This document shows, one piece after another, positions 18,100 to 26,791 of a stretch of DNA of 33,275 nucleotides. This DNA is from Candidatus Peribacteraceae bacterium. Lineage in GTDB: Bacteria; Patescibacteriota; Gracilibacteria; Peribacterales; Peribacteraceae. Each line of letters begins with the position of its first letter. The first letter of the stretch is position 1. Made by a program: the position numbers and the translations under genes. The notes beneath the pieces are model-generated. The model saw nothing but the letters and a program-made list of their open reading frames with translations, was not told where the DNA came from and ran no database searches. The stretch lies in contig JAQTSK010000014.1 in assembly GCA_028711345.1 (NCBI GenBank), forward strand, positions 1 to 33,275, read 5' to 3'.

Positions 18100-19596
18100 A
18101 TGTCCACCCGCAAGATCGCCCTCTCCACCTTCTGGCAAATTCTGAGTCAGGCACTGATGGCTCTGATGAGCGCGGTGTCTGTGAAGTGTGTCGCTCTGGG
18201 ATTGGAACGTGAGCTGGCAGGTGCGTACAACTCGGCCTACGGCTACCTCCAGCTCTTCGCCATCCTCGCGGACTTCGGGCTCTACGCAGTTTCCGTGCGG
18301 GAAGTCTCGATCGCAAAGGATAAGAGCCGGGTCTTAGGCTCGCTCTTAGTCCTCAGAACAATCGCCACCATCCTGTCACTCGGCGTCGGAGTCGGCATCG
18401 TCTGGCTCGTGCCGGCTTGGGAAGGCAGTCCGCTGCGCATCGGCATTTCCATCGCGGCGTTCGTGCCGTTCTTTACTTTATTGGCAGGCGTTCTCCGGAG
18501 CATCTTCCAAGTGGAGTACAAGATGCACTTCGTCTTCATCGCGGAGACCTTTCAGCGCATCCTCACAACCGGTGCAATGCTCCTGATCATCTGGTCGGGA
18601 GTGAGACTGAGTCAGAATCCGAAAACCTACGAAGCATTCCTGTGGATCGGATCGCTGGGAGCCGCAGTCCTCTTTTTGATGTCACTCTTTTTTGCGCTGA
18701 GGATTTCCACCGTGCGTCCCTGCTTTGATCCCGAGCTGCTCAAAAGATTATTCATGAAAGCCGCGCCATACGGACTCGCATACCTGTGCATCGCGCTCTA
18801 CCGGCAATTCGACCTGACGATGATCGCGCTCCTGCGACCGGACTTCGCGAATCTCAATGCGCTCTACGGGTTCGCATCGCGCATCACGGAGATGACGTAC
18901 ATCGTCCCGACGTTCCTGCTCAATTCCACATTGCCCATCCTGAGCGAACGGCATGAGAATCGCCAGCCGGTGGATATGCTCCTCGGCAAGACGCTCCTCG
19001 CCGTTCTGATTCTGGGATCCGTCGCCGCCACGTTCTCCTTCTTCTGGTCCAGACCGATCATGCTCCTGCTGACGACTGTGGATTACGTCACTCCTCTCAG
19101 CAGTCCGGGTGCGGATACGGCTCTCAGACTCCTGAGTGCGCCGCAATTCCTCAATGGCATCGTCCTCTTCAGTTTCTACGTTCTGCTGACCAGGCACGCA
19201 TGGAAAACACTCGTGCTCCATATGGGCATCGCAGCGGCACTCTCCATCTCACTCAACCTCTGGCTGGTGCCTGCCTACGGATTCGTCGGCGCGATTTCGA
19301 CACTCACCATCGTCCATCTCTTCCTTGCTGTGACCCTGTTCTCCGCGGCACAACACGCACTCAGAACCGCTTTCCCGTGGAAAACCGGACTGCTCTGGGG
19401 AGGCTTCTTCCTCTGCATCGCCGTGGGCGCCGCAATCTCCGCACCATACATCACCACAACCGCTTCAACGTTCATCGGACTGACAATTGCCTGCATCATG
19501 TTGGTAGTGCTGGCCTTCCTCTTCCGGTTCCATCGTCTCCTCCGCTGGAATGCGGACGCACCGCAACCGGAAGCCGGACTGGAAATTGCAGTGTGA
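18100..19596 (+). CDS. oligosaccharide flippase (MATE/Wzx/MOP superfamily)
   Basis: About 12-14 hydrophobic segments, N-terminal ALSTFWQILSQALMALMSAVSV typical of polysaccharide flippases. Confidence 0.8.
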   Translation: MSTRKIALSTFWQILSQALMALMSAVSVKCVALGLERELAGAYNSAYGYLQLFAILADFGLYAVSVREVSIAKDKSRVLGSLLVLRTIATILSLGVGVGIVWLVPAWEGSPLRIGISIAAFVPFFTLLAGVLRSIFQVEYKMHFVFIAETFQRILTTGAMLLIIWSGVRLSQNPKTYEAFLWIGSLGAAVLFLMSLFFALRISTVRPCFDPELLKRLFMKAAPYGLAYLCIALYRQFDLTMIALLRPDFANLNALYGFASRITEMTYIVPTFLLNSTLPILSERHENRQPVDMLLGKTLLAVLILGSVAATFSFFWSRPIMLLLTTVDYVTPLSSPGADTALRLLSAPQFLNGIVLFSFYVLLTRHAWKTLVLHMGIAAALSISLNLWLVPAYGFVGAISTLTIVHLFLAVTLFSAAQHALRTAFPWKTGLLWGGFFLCIAVGAAISAPYITTTASTFIGLTIACIMLVVLAFLFRFHRLLRWNADAPQPEAGLEIAV

Positions 19597-19610
19597 ACTT
19601 AACTGAAACC

Positions 19611-20390
19611 TTAAAAATGGAACGGATTGAAATTAGTCTCCAGATCGTACACATCTTCCTGTTCCGATCTCTTGAGGAACGAGACGACCGCATAGGTCAG
19701 CGGAGTAAGAATGATTTCTATCCCCACTTTGAAAATGTAGTTGGCGACGATCAGGCTGAGCGCGATCTCCCACGGGAATACGCCGAATGCACAGGCGATT
19801 GCCACAAAGACCACCGTATCCAATCCCTGACCGATGATCGTTGAACCGATCGTGCGCATCCAGAGCCATTTTCCATCGGTCACGACTTTCATTTTCGCCA
19901 GAATGTACGAGTTACTGAATTCCCCGAGGAAATATGCTGACAAGCTGGCGATGATGAGCCCGAAGCTGCTGACGCCGCCCAGAATGGCTGCGTAGGCGCC
20001 GTCTCCTGCAGACTGCTGCCACAGAGTCTCACCGGGCAATTGTTGAATGACATAAAAGAAGAAACTCATCCCGAGAGACGCGATGAATCCTGTCCAGATC
20101 ACCCGTCTGCTCCGAGCGAAGCCGTAGACCTCGGTCAGAATGTCACCGAAGATATAGCTCAAGGGGAAGAGCAGCGTTCCGGCATCGAAACTGAGCGGCA
20201 GTCCGGCGATGGCCACGCCCCAATCGAGGATTTTCGCGGACGAGGCAATATTGCTGATAAGCAATACTGCGACGAACGCGGCCATGACGAGGTCGAAATG
20301 GCGGTAGGGACGCATGAAATATTGGAGGGAGACAGAGGGGCCCGCCTTCGCTTCTGATGGCTTGCCATCCGTAGCGCAGCGGTTTTTCAT
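19611..20390 (-). CDS. yhhQ: queuosine precursor transporter, YhhQ/VUT family
   Basis: LLFPLSYIFGDILTEVYGFARSRRVIW, SAYFLGEFSNSYILAKMK, IGSTIIGQGLDTVVFV signature; TATACT 5 nt before ATG 20390. Confidence 0.88.
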   Translation of the reverse strand: MKNRCATDGKPSEAKAGPSVSLQYFMRPYRHFDLVMAAFVAVLLISNIASSAKILDWGVAIAGLPLSFDAGTLLFPLSYIFGDILTEVYGFARSRRVIWTGFIASLGMSFFFYVIQQLPGETLWQQSAGDGAYAAILGGVSSFGLIIASLSAYFLGEFSNSYILAKMKVVTDGKWLWMRTIGSTIIGQGLDTVVFVAIACAFGVFPWEIALSLIVANYIFKVGIEIILTPLTYAVVSFLKRSEQEDVYDLETNFNPFHF

Positions 20391-20447
20391 GCAAAAGTAT
20401 AAACAAGACTCAGAAGCTACGGTGGGCATCCTTGGCTGCGCGAAGGA

Positions 20448-20524
<77 letters not shown>

Positions 20525-20716
20525 AAGTGGCAGGGCGAAGAATACGGGGTTCTTTACTGAAAAGGAAGGTCAGAGAACCGAGACGCGCTTGTCGACCGAA
20601 GCCTTGGCGAAGGCTGAGCGTCCCGGCTGCGGGAAGTAAACAAAATACCATGCTGTCTTCACATCCAATCAGCGGTAATCTTCCCCTGACCCTGACCCTG
20701 ATACCTGACCCCCTCC

Positions 20717-22837
20717 ATGTTCCTCTCCGTCGTCACCGCCGAGCAATCATCCTTCGGATCCGAAGGACTGACGTATCAGACGAATGACCACGTGTCGCTC
20801 GGATGTCTTGTCTTGGTTCCGCTACGGAAACACGAGGTGGAGGGCATCGTCATCGCGATGCAGCAAGAGAAACCGGAGACCAGCTTCGAAGTGAAATCCA
20901 TCATCCGCGTCATCAGCGACAAACCTCTCCTGCCCACCGCACTGCTCAAGACATTCCAGTGGCTCCGCGGGTACTACTGTTGTTCTGCGCGTCAGGCGAT
21001 GCAGATATTCCTGCCTGCTCCGCCGTGGCACCATCTGAATGAACGTGAGCCGGATCCGGTTTTTACACTCGCGAAGTCCGACGTAACCGTTCGCGGAAAG
21101 AAACAGATCGAGATCATTGAATTCCTCCGAACGCGGCGCACGGCGAATCAGGATGAAATCATCGAAGAGACAGGCGCATCGGCAGCGACACTGAAAGCAC
21201 TTATTGAAAAACAGATTGTCATTGCTGAGAAAGCCGAACGAAGCGAAGGCGAATCAACGACAATCGATCCGACAAGAATCCAAGCCACCCGATTGAGCGA
21301 TGACGATTCCAAGCTTGTGACTGCCATCGGCAATGAGCGGAAACCTGTCCTTCTGGTCGATGGAAGATCCGAAGAACATCGAAATCAGCTCTTCGCCGGT
21401 TTGGCGACCGATTGCCTGAAAAATCAGGAGAGTGCACTGATCCTCTTCCCGAATATTCATGCGGCGATCGAAGCCAACCGACAAATCGAAGCATTGATCG
21501 GATCGGAATACGTCCATGTCCTGCATAGCGGCACCGGTCAAGCGGGAAGACGAGAGCTCTACCGTCAATCGCAAACCGGAAAACCGATGATCGTCGTCGG
21601 TACGCGGACGGCGCTCTTCACTCCCCTTCCCTCCCTCGGTTTGATCGTTCTGGCGGACGAGCACGAGTGGACGTGGAAGAGCGACCAGACACCCAAGTAT
21701 CACGCACGGCTCACGGCGGAGATTCTGGCGAAGCAGTCCGGCTCAAAGCTGCTCCTGACATCGCCGACGCCGTCGCTGGACAGCCTCAAGCATGCACTCG
21801 GCGATGATGCCGATGTTCGCTACAAACTCATCCGGATTCCGACGCACAAGGATGCCGAATGTGCCATCCAGCTGATCGATCTCGGCACCGCTCAATTCGG
21901 AAAATACTACCCGTTCACGCAGCCCTTGGTCGATGCCGTCACCGGTAGGATTGAGAAGAAGCAAGCATCGGTCCTCTTCCTCAACCGTCGCGGGACGGCG
22001 ACCAGCCTCCTCTGCCTGGATTGTCGCGAGACCACGCTTTCTCCCACGTCGCATTTGCCGCTGAGAGTCATCACCCGCAACGGAAAGCCGCTGCTCATCG
22101 ATGAAGCGACAGGTGAGCGATCGGAAGTGCCGATGGAATGTCCGAAGTGTCACTCCCCCAAACTGAGAGCGGTGGGTGCGGGAACCGAACGCGTGGAAGC
22201 CGATGCACGGATCCTCTTCCCGAATGCGAAGATCGCACGGGCGGACGCCGACACACTGGATCATCCGAAGGCGATGGAGGAATTGATCGAACGACTCAAC
22301 GCCGGACACATTGACATTCTGCTGGGCACACAGCCGGTTCTCCGAGCGCTCCGGTGTCCCCGCGTGACACTCGGTGCAATTCTCGTCGCAGATGTCGGAC
22401 TTTCCATTCCCGATTTTCGGGCAGGTGAACGCATCTTCTCCACCGTCTCATCCGTCGTGCGGCACATGCACGGGAGAGAGAACGGCAGAGCGATCATTCA
22501 GACCTACCGTCCCGATGCGCCGGAAATCCGTTGCGCCATCACCGGCAACGAGCACGAGTATTGGGATGCGGAACTGAAGCTCAGGAAAGATGCGGGCTAC
22601 CCCCCGTTCACGCAGATGATCGAGCTCTTGATCAGAACCGACAGAGCGAAGGCGCTGGAACTGCATAAGCGGGCGAAAGGACTGGCGCAGGAAATGAAGA
22701 CGAGCGTGGTATTCAGGGAAGAACAGCGCGGCGGACTGACGACATTCCGGATCACCTTGCGAGGGGAACATCCGCGGATGCTGCTTGCGGCACTTCCTTT
22801 GCGCGGTGTTTCGGTTGATATTGATCCTGTTGAGTAA
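20717..22837 (+). CDS. priA: PriA-like primosomal protein N', degenerate helicase
   Basis: PriA N-terminal domain (DHVSLGCLVLVPLRKHEVEGIVI, RGYYCCSARQAMQIFLP), DEHEWTWKSDQTPKYHARLTAE, GAGTERVEADARILFPNAKIARADAD; no GxxxxGKT. Confidence 0.88.
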   Translation: MFLSVVTAEQSSFGSEGLTYQTNDHVSLGCLVLVPLRKHEVEGIVIAMQQEKPETSFEVKSIIRVISDKPLLPTALLKTFQWLRGYYCCSARQAMQIFLPAPPWHHLNEREPDPVFTLAKSDVTVRGKKQIEIIEFLRTRRTANQDEIIEETGASAATLKALIEKQIVIAEKAERSEGESTTIDPTRIQATRLSDDDSKLVTAIGNERKPVLLVDGRSEEHRNQLFAGLATDCLKNQESALILFPNIHAAIEANRQIEALIGSEYVHVLHSGTGQAGRRELYRQSQTGKPMIVVGTRTALFTPLPSLGLIVLADEHEWTWKSDQTPKYHARLTAEILAKQSGSKLLLTSPTPSLDSLKHALGDDADVRYKLIRIPTHKDAECAIQLIDLGTAQFGKYYPFTQPLVDAVTGRIEKKQASVLFLNRRGTATSLLCLDCRETTLSPTSHLPLRVITRNGKPLLIDEATGERSEVPMECPKCHSPKLRAVGAGTERVEADARILFPNAKIARADADTLDHPKAMEELIERLNAGHIDILLGTQPVLRALRCPRVTLGAILVADVGLSIPDFRAGERIFSTVSSVVRHMHGRENGRAIIQTYRPDAPEIRCAITGNEHEYWDAELKLRKDAGYPPFTQMIELLIRTDRAKALELHKRAKGLAQEMKTSVVFREEQRGGLTTFRITLRGEHPRMLLAALPLRGVSVDIDPVE

Positions 22838-22925
22838 ATGGCTAAATTGTTCAATGGTTAAATGGCTTTTGTGACACAAAAACAATCCATTCGCTTGCGA
22901 ACCATTTAGCCATTTAGCCATTGAT
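22838..22925. repeat. short-period repeat family C (AATGGYTAA-like), inverted pair
   Basis: aaatggctaaattgttcaatggttaaatggc ... ccatttagccatttagccattg between convergent priA and recG. Confidence 0.75.
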
Positions 22926-22932
22926 CATTCTT

Positions 22933-25005
22933 TTAATTTGATGATGTGAGTTCCCGATTCCCTCCGATGACCCTCTCCGCCGCCTTCCTCGCCCGCACCA
23001 CCAGCTCCGCATTGAGGAGACTCGCGAAGCGGAACTCCGGAATGCCGCTCTGACGGGTGCCGAACATCTCCCCCGGACCGCGCAGCTTCAGATCGATCTC
23101 TGCAAGCATGAAGCCGGAGTCGTGCTTCTCCATGGCTCTCAGCCGCTCCGATTGAGCCTGACCGGGTGATGTGGTGAACAGGAAACAGTAGCTTTGAAAA
23201 TCACTGCGACCGACGCGTCCGCGGAACTGATGCAGCTGGGAGAGGCCGAACCGTTCCGCGCCTTCGATAATGATCATCGTCGCATTAGGAACGTCAATGC
23301 CGACTTCGATGACCGATGTGGAAACCAGAATATCCGCTTTCTTCGCTTTGAACGCATCCATGATGTCCTTCTTCTCCTCACTGCTCAACCGACCATGGAG
23401 CTTGAGAATTTTCCGTCGTGGAAAGGCGAGCTTCAGCCGTTTCTCCTCCGCTTCGACGTTCTTCACCTCCGCAATCGAATCATCTTTCGATTCTTCGATC
23501 AGCGGACAGATAACGAAGACCTGCCGACCCTCACCGATCTGCTGATCGATGAAGAGCTCCACAGTTTTCCTGCCGGTCGGCGACACGACCTTGGTTTCGA
23601 TCTTCAGCCGCTGTCCGGGCTTTTCAAGCAGTACGGAAAGATCATGATCACCGTACGCCGTCAGTGCCAATGTCCGCGGAATGGGTGTCGCGGTCATGGA
23701 GAGGAAGTGCGGATTGCCCTTGTCCTTGAGCCGTTGCCGCTGCATGACGCCGAACCGGTGCTGCTCATCAACAATGGCAAGGGAAAAATTCTTGAAACGC
23801 ACCGTGTCCTCGATCAGCGCATGCGTCCCGATGACGATATCGATGCGGCCTTCCGCAAGTTTCCGGCGGACGTCATCCGCTTCGATTTTCGGAATGGAAC
23901 CTGTCAACAAAGCAACTGTCGGCTGCGGCAGGGTCAACAAATGATCGGCTTTGATCTCCTGCTCCTTGAACTTCTTCGACTGAATGTAGGTGTGATAGGT
24001 CATGAGTAATCGCGACACAGTTGCAACGTGCTGCCGCGCCAATACTTCCGTCGGCACCATCAGCGCACATTGGCCATGATGTGCCAGAACATTCGCGATC
24101 ACCGCGACCGCAACGAGCGTCTTGCCTGCTCCAACGTCGCCTTCGAGTAACCGCGACATCGCCCTGCCCTGCTCCATATCTTTGAGAATCTCGTAGATGG
24201 CGACCTTCTGTCCGCCCGTCGGCGTGAAGTTCAGTGATTGGAAAAAAGCTTTGATGAGTTCCACGTCCATCGAAATCGTGAGACGATCCTGCTTCTCGCC
24301 CTGCCACAATTTTTTCCGCTCCAACGCCTCCTCCTGCACACGGAACAGCTCCTCGAACGCCATGCGTTCCTGCGCCTGCTTCAGGCGTTCCGGTGTCGTC
24401 GGGAAATGTAATTCTGTAAATGTCTCAACTCGGGAAAGCAATTTTTCGTCCGAAATAATTTCTTTGGGAAGCGTCTCCTTGAGTTCGTTGATGATACTTT
24501 TCACGAGTGCCATCTTCTCCCGAAGCCACCGGCTCGTAATCTTCTCAGTTTGGGAATACACCGCAACGATCCTCCCTGCATGGAGAGGAGTAGCCCGACT
24601 CGCATCCTCAAACTGCGGGCTCTGCAACACCAGCTTGTACCCGCTCTCCATGACCTTGCCGGTGAGCGTGACCGTCTGCCCGTCCTTCAGCATCCGCAGA
24701 ATGTGCGGCTGATTGAACCAGACCACTTCTGCCTGATCTCCATTGTCGTCCATGAAGACGCCCTGCACGATAACCTTCCTTGATCTTGTTCTGACCAACT
24801 TCAGTTTTTGGATGATGCCGCGCACGGTGACCTTCTCATTCAACGGTGCATCCGCGAGTGTGGTCACCTGACTCAGGTCCTCGTACGTCCGCGGCAGGTA
24901 CAGAATCAAATCCTCCACTGTCCTGATGTTCATGGCATCCAGCGCATCGATGAACTGCTGGGTGGTTCTGAGGAGCGCGGTGGTGAGAGGCGAGGAGAGT
25001 TGCAC
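22933..25005 (-). CDS. recG: ATP-dependent DNA helicase RecG
   Basis: LEGDVGAGKTLVAVAVIANVLAHHGQ, IVDEQHRFGVMQRQRL, SMTATPIPRTLALTAYGD, QFRGRVGRSDFQSYCFL; GTG start at 25005. Confidence 0.93.
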   Translation of the reverse strand: MQLSSPLTTALLRTTQQFIDALDAMNIRTVEDLILYLPRTYEDLSQVTTLADAPLNEKVTVRGIIQKLKLVRTRSRKVIVQGVFMDDNGDQAEVVWFNQPHILRMLKDGQTVTLTGKVMESGYKLVLQSPQFEDASRATPLHAGRIVAVYSQTEKITSRWLREKMALVKSIINELKETLPKEIISDEKLLSRVETFTELHFPTTPERLKQAQERMAFEELFRVQEEALERKKLWQGEKQDRLTISMDVELIKAFFQSLNFTPTGGQKVAIYEILKDMEQGRAMSRLLEGDVGAGKTLVAVAVIANVLAHHGQCALMVPTEVLARQHVATVSRLLMTYHTYIQSKKFKEQEIKADHLLTLPQPTVALLTGSIPKIEADDVRRKLAEGRIDIVIGTHALIEDTVRFKNFSLAIVDEQHRFGVMQRQRLKDKGNPHFLSMTATPIPRTLALTAYGDHDLSVLLEKPGQRLKIETKVVSPTGRKTVELFIDQQIGEGRQVFVICPLIEESKDDSIAEVKNVEAEEKRLKLAFPRRKILKLHGRLSSEEKKDIMDAFKAKKADILVSTSVIEVGIDVPNATMIIIEGAERFGLSQLHQFRGRVGRSDFQSYCFLFTTSPGQAQSERLRAMEKHDSGFMLAEIDLKLRGPGEMFGTRQSGIPEFRFASLLNAELVVRARKAAERVIGGNRELTSSN

Positions 25006-25021
25006 GGGGATGAGTGTACAC

Positions 25022-25076
25022 CCGACGAACGGATTCCGACGATACCGAGGAGTCCGAAGAGTCCGAGGAGCAAGAG
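25022..25076. repeat. 9-bp-period repeat family A upstream of recG
   Basis: acggattccgacgataccgaggagtccgaagagtccgagga. Confidence 0.75.
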
Positions 25077-25228
25077 GCATGAATCGCTGCAAGGAGAAAA
25101 ATCTTTTTAGCCCGCTACCGGAGCCGCTCCGCACAATCATTTGCATACTATTCTTGACAAGAAGAAGAAGAATGAACGGTAGTGTCAATCCGTAGCGCCT
25201 TTTTTGCCCTATGGGCAAGGAGGAATCC

Positions 25229-25297
25229 ATGAAGACGCTGCTAGACACCGGCCAAGTTCGTTTCCACCAGCTGCAGAAGACGTTCCAGAAGAGCTGA
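25229..25297 (+). CDS. putative 22-aa small protein MKTLLDTGQVRFHQLQKTFQKS
   Basis: Strong Shine-Dalgarno (aaggagg) 6 nt before ATG, upstream hairpin ttgccc-tat-gggcaa, strong terminator just downstream. Confidence 0.45.
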   Translation: MKTLLDTGQVRFHQLQKTFQKS

Positions 25298-25313
25298 GGA
25301 AGCGGAGCTTGGT

Positions 25314-25350
25314 GGGGGGTTTCGGACGTTCCGGAGCCCCCCGGTTTTTT
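25314..25350 (+). terminator. intrinsic terminator
   Basis: 13-bp stem ggggggtttcgga-cgt-tccggagcccccc (with G-T wobbles) followed by ggtttttt. Confidence 0.8.
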
Positions 25351-25417
25351 GATCTGAAATCATCACAGTCCATCACTCTGAATATCAGTCATAAAACCGG
25401 TTTGCACATCAGTATCC

Positions 25418-25678
25418 TCACGCAGCCAAATGCAGAAACTGTTCCACGCGCGTGATCCTCGTGCCATGTTCCACGATTTTATGTTCATGTTGCGTCACCC
25501 GGTCGCTCTGCGCCCCGAGGAAGTCCGAACGGAAACTCTCGAAAAGCACGTCGACGTGAGTCAATATGCGATCTTCGGAGGCACGCATTTCCTTCCGAAG
25601 CCCGCATATATTCCTCTCCAGTTTCTTCTCCAGTTTCTTCCCATCCGCCTTCGTCAGTGGTGACTTATCATCAGTCAT
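25418..25678 (-). CDS. small coiled-coil hypothetical protein
   Basis: MTDDKSPLTKADGKKLEKKLERNICGLRKEMRASED..., charged heptad-like; TTGTATGAT 7 nt before ATG. Confidence 0.5.
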   Translation of the reverse strand: MTDDKSPLTKADGKKLEKKLERNICGLRKEMRASEDRILTHVDVLFESFRSDFLGAQSDRVTQHEHKIVEHGTRITRVEQFLHLAA

Positions 25679-25906
25679 GCCTCGCATCATACAACCCGAG
25701 TCAAGGATATCAGGATGAATCGTGACAATGTACTGCTGAATAACGGGAGTGTTCCGTCAGTGCTTAGAACAGGATTGAAGCACTGCCTGATTCAAAAGAA
25801 TGAAGGCACCGGAAATTATTCCACGAACGCCTATGACCATGTGGCAAAAAGGCATGGAGCCATCCCTTTTCCACGAGGGAATGCGCAGGCTCTCACCACA
25901 GATTTC

Positions 25907-25946
25907 GCTGTCGTAGAGACGCAAAATTTTGCGTCTCTACGACAGC
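25907..25946. repeat. 40-bp perfect palindrome
   Basis: gctgtcgtagagacgcaaaa|ttttgcgtctctacgacagc. Confidence 0.95.
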
Positions 25947-26021
25947 AGCCTTAGCCGATTGTGAGTTCTGCCGAGTTTTTCTCTGCAAAACCAAGCCTAA
26001 ATATGGTATACTGATGCCGTT

Positions 26022-26408
26022 ATGTCGGACTACAAGACAACCATGGCTAACCCTCGGACTCTTTCCGAAGCTGCCCAGAAACAAGCGGGTCAGCCGATCG
26101 GCGGGGACATGGGCGACCAGGAGAAGAACTTCTGCATCACCATTACCAAGCTGTTCGAGAGGAGCGAAATCGACGTCACCAAGCCGGAATCATTTCTGAA
26201 CAAAGATGTATACGATCGGCTGGAACCGGAGTGGAAGACGAAGACGGATCTCTCCATCGGCAATATTGCCATCCTTCTGAATCACATCTACGAGTTCTAC
26301 AAGTCCAAGCAAACGCCCGACGCCTGTCCACAGCTGGCAACAATGATCAAGCAGCTCTGGGAGATGAAACAGAGAATCGAAGTCCACGCCGACGTTTTTA
26401 AGTTCTAA
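26022..26408 (+). CDS. hypothetical protein
   Basis: 128-aa ORF, soluble, plausible composition; extended -10 TGGTATACT shortly upstream. Confidence 0.55.
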   Translation: MSDYKTTMANPRTLSEAAQKQAGQPIGGDMGDQEKNFCITITKLFERSEIDVTKPESFLNKDVYDRLEPEWKTKTDLSIGNIAILLNHIYEFYKSKQTPDACPQLATMIKQLWEMKQRIEVHADVFKF

Positions 26409-26428
26409 TTCCATTTTCCGACAGTTCT

Positions 26429-26737
26429 ATGGCGAATCAGGGAAAAACCCAAAAGATCGATGTGCCGCGGGAAAACATCCCTGCGGTGGAACGCAATCCA
26501 TCCGCATCTGAGAAGGGGGTACTGGATGAGCTCCGTACTGTCGTTGAAGCAGCCAAAAAGAGCCCCGCCGAGTCGCTGGGTGCGCTGGCCAAACTGCTCC
26601 AAGCGAAAGCGGAGGGTATTGTGGCATTCGAGAAAAGGAATCCGGAACTCGTACAGCCGGGGAAACCCCATGATTCATACCTCGCGAAGCGGGTCGCCGT
26701 CACTGACAGGCTGGAGCTTGTTCAATCAATGGCCTGA
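26429..26737 (+). CDS. hypothetical protein
   Basis: 102-aa ORF, co-directional 20 bp after the previous gene. Confidence 0.5.
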   Translation: MANQGKTQKIDVPRENIPAVERNPSASEKGVLDELRTVVEAAKKSPAESLGALAKLLQAKAEGIVAFEKRNPELVQPGKPHDSYLAKRVAVTDRLELVQSMA

Positions 26738-26791
26738 TCACTCTCGTATCTCTCTTCCACCACGCGCAAAGCATTGCGCTCCTTTGCCTAT

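Noticed and set aside
23194-24009. 271-aa ORF antisense to recG
   Set aside because: Overlaps conserved RecG helicase motifs on the opposite strand; no independent evidence.
25006-25248. N-terminal extension of RecG in the supplied ORF
   Set aside because: It reads through repeat family A and the divergent small-ORF promoter region; homology begins at the GTG at 25005.
25715-25954. 79-aa plus-strand ORF over the palindrome region
   Set aside because: Runs into the 40-bp palindrome, has unremarkable composition and no promoter or SD match; treated as non-coding.
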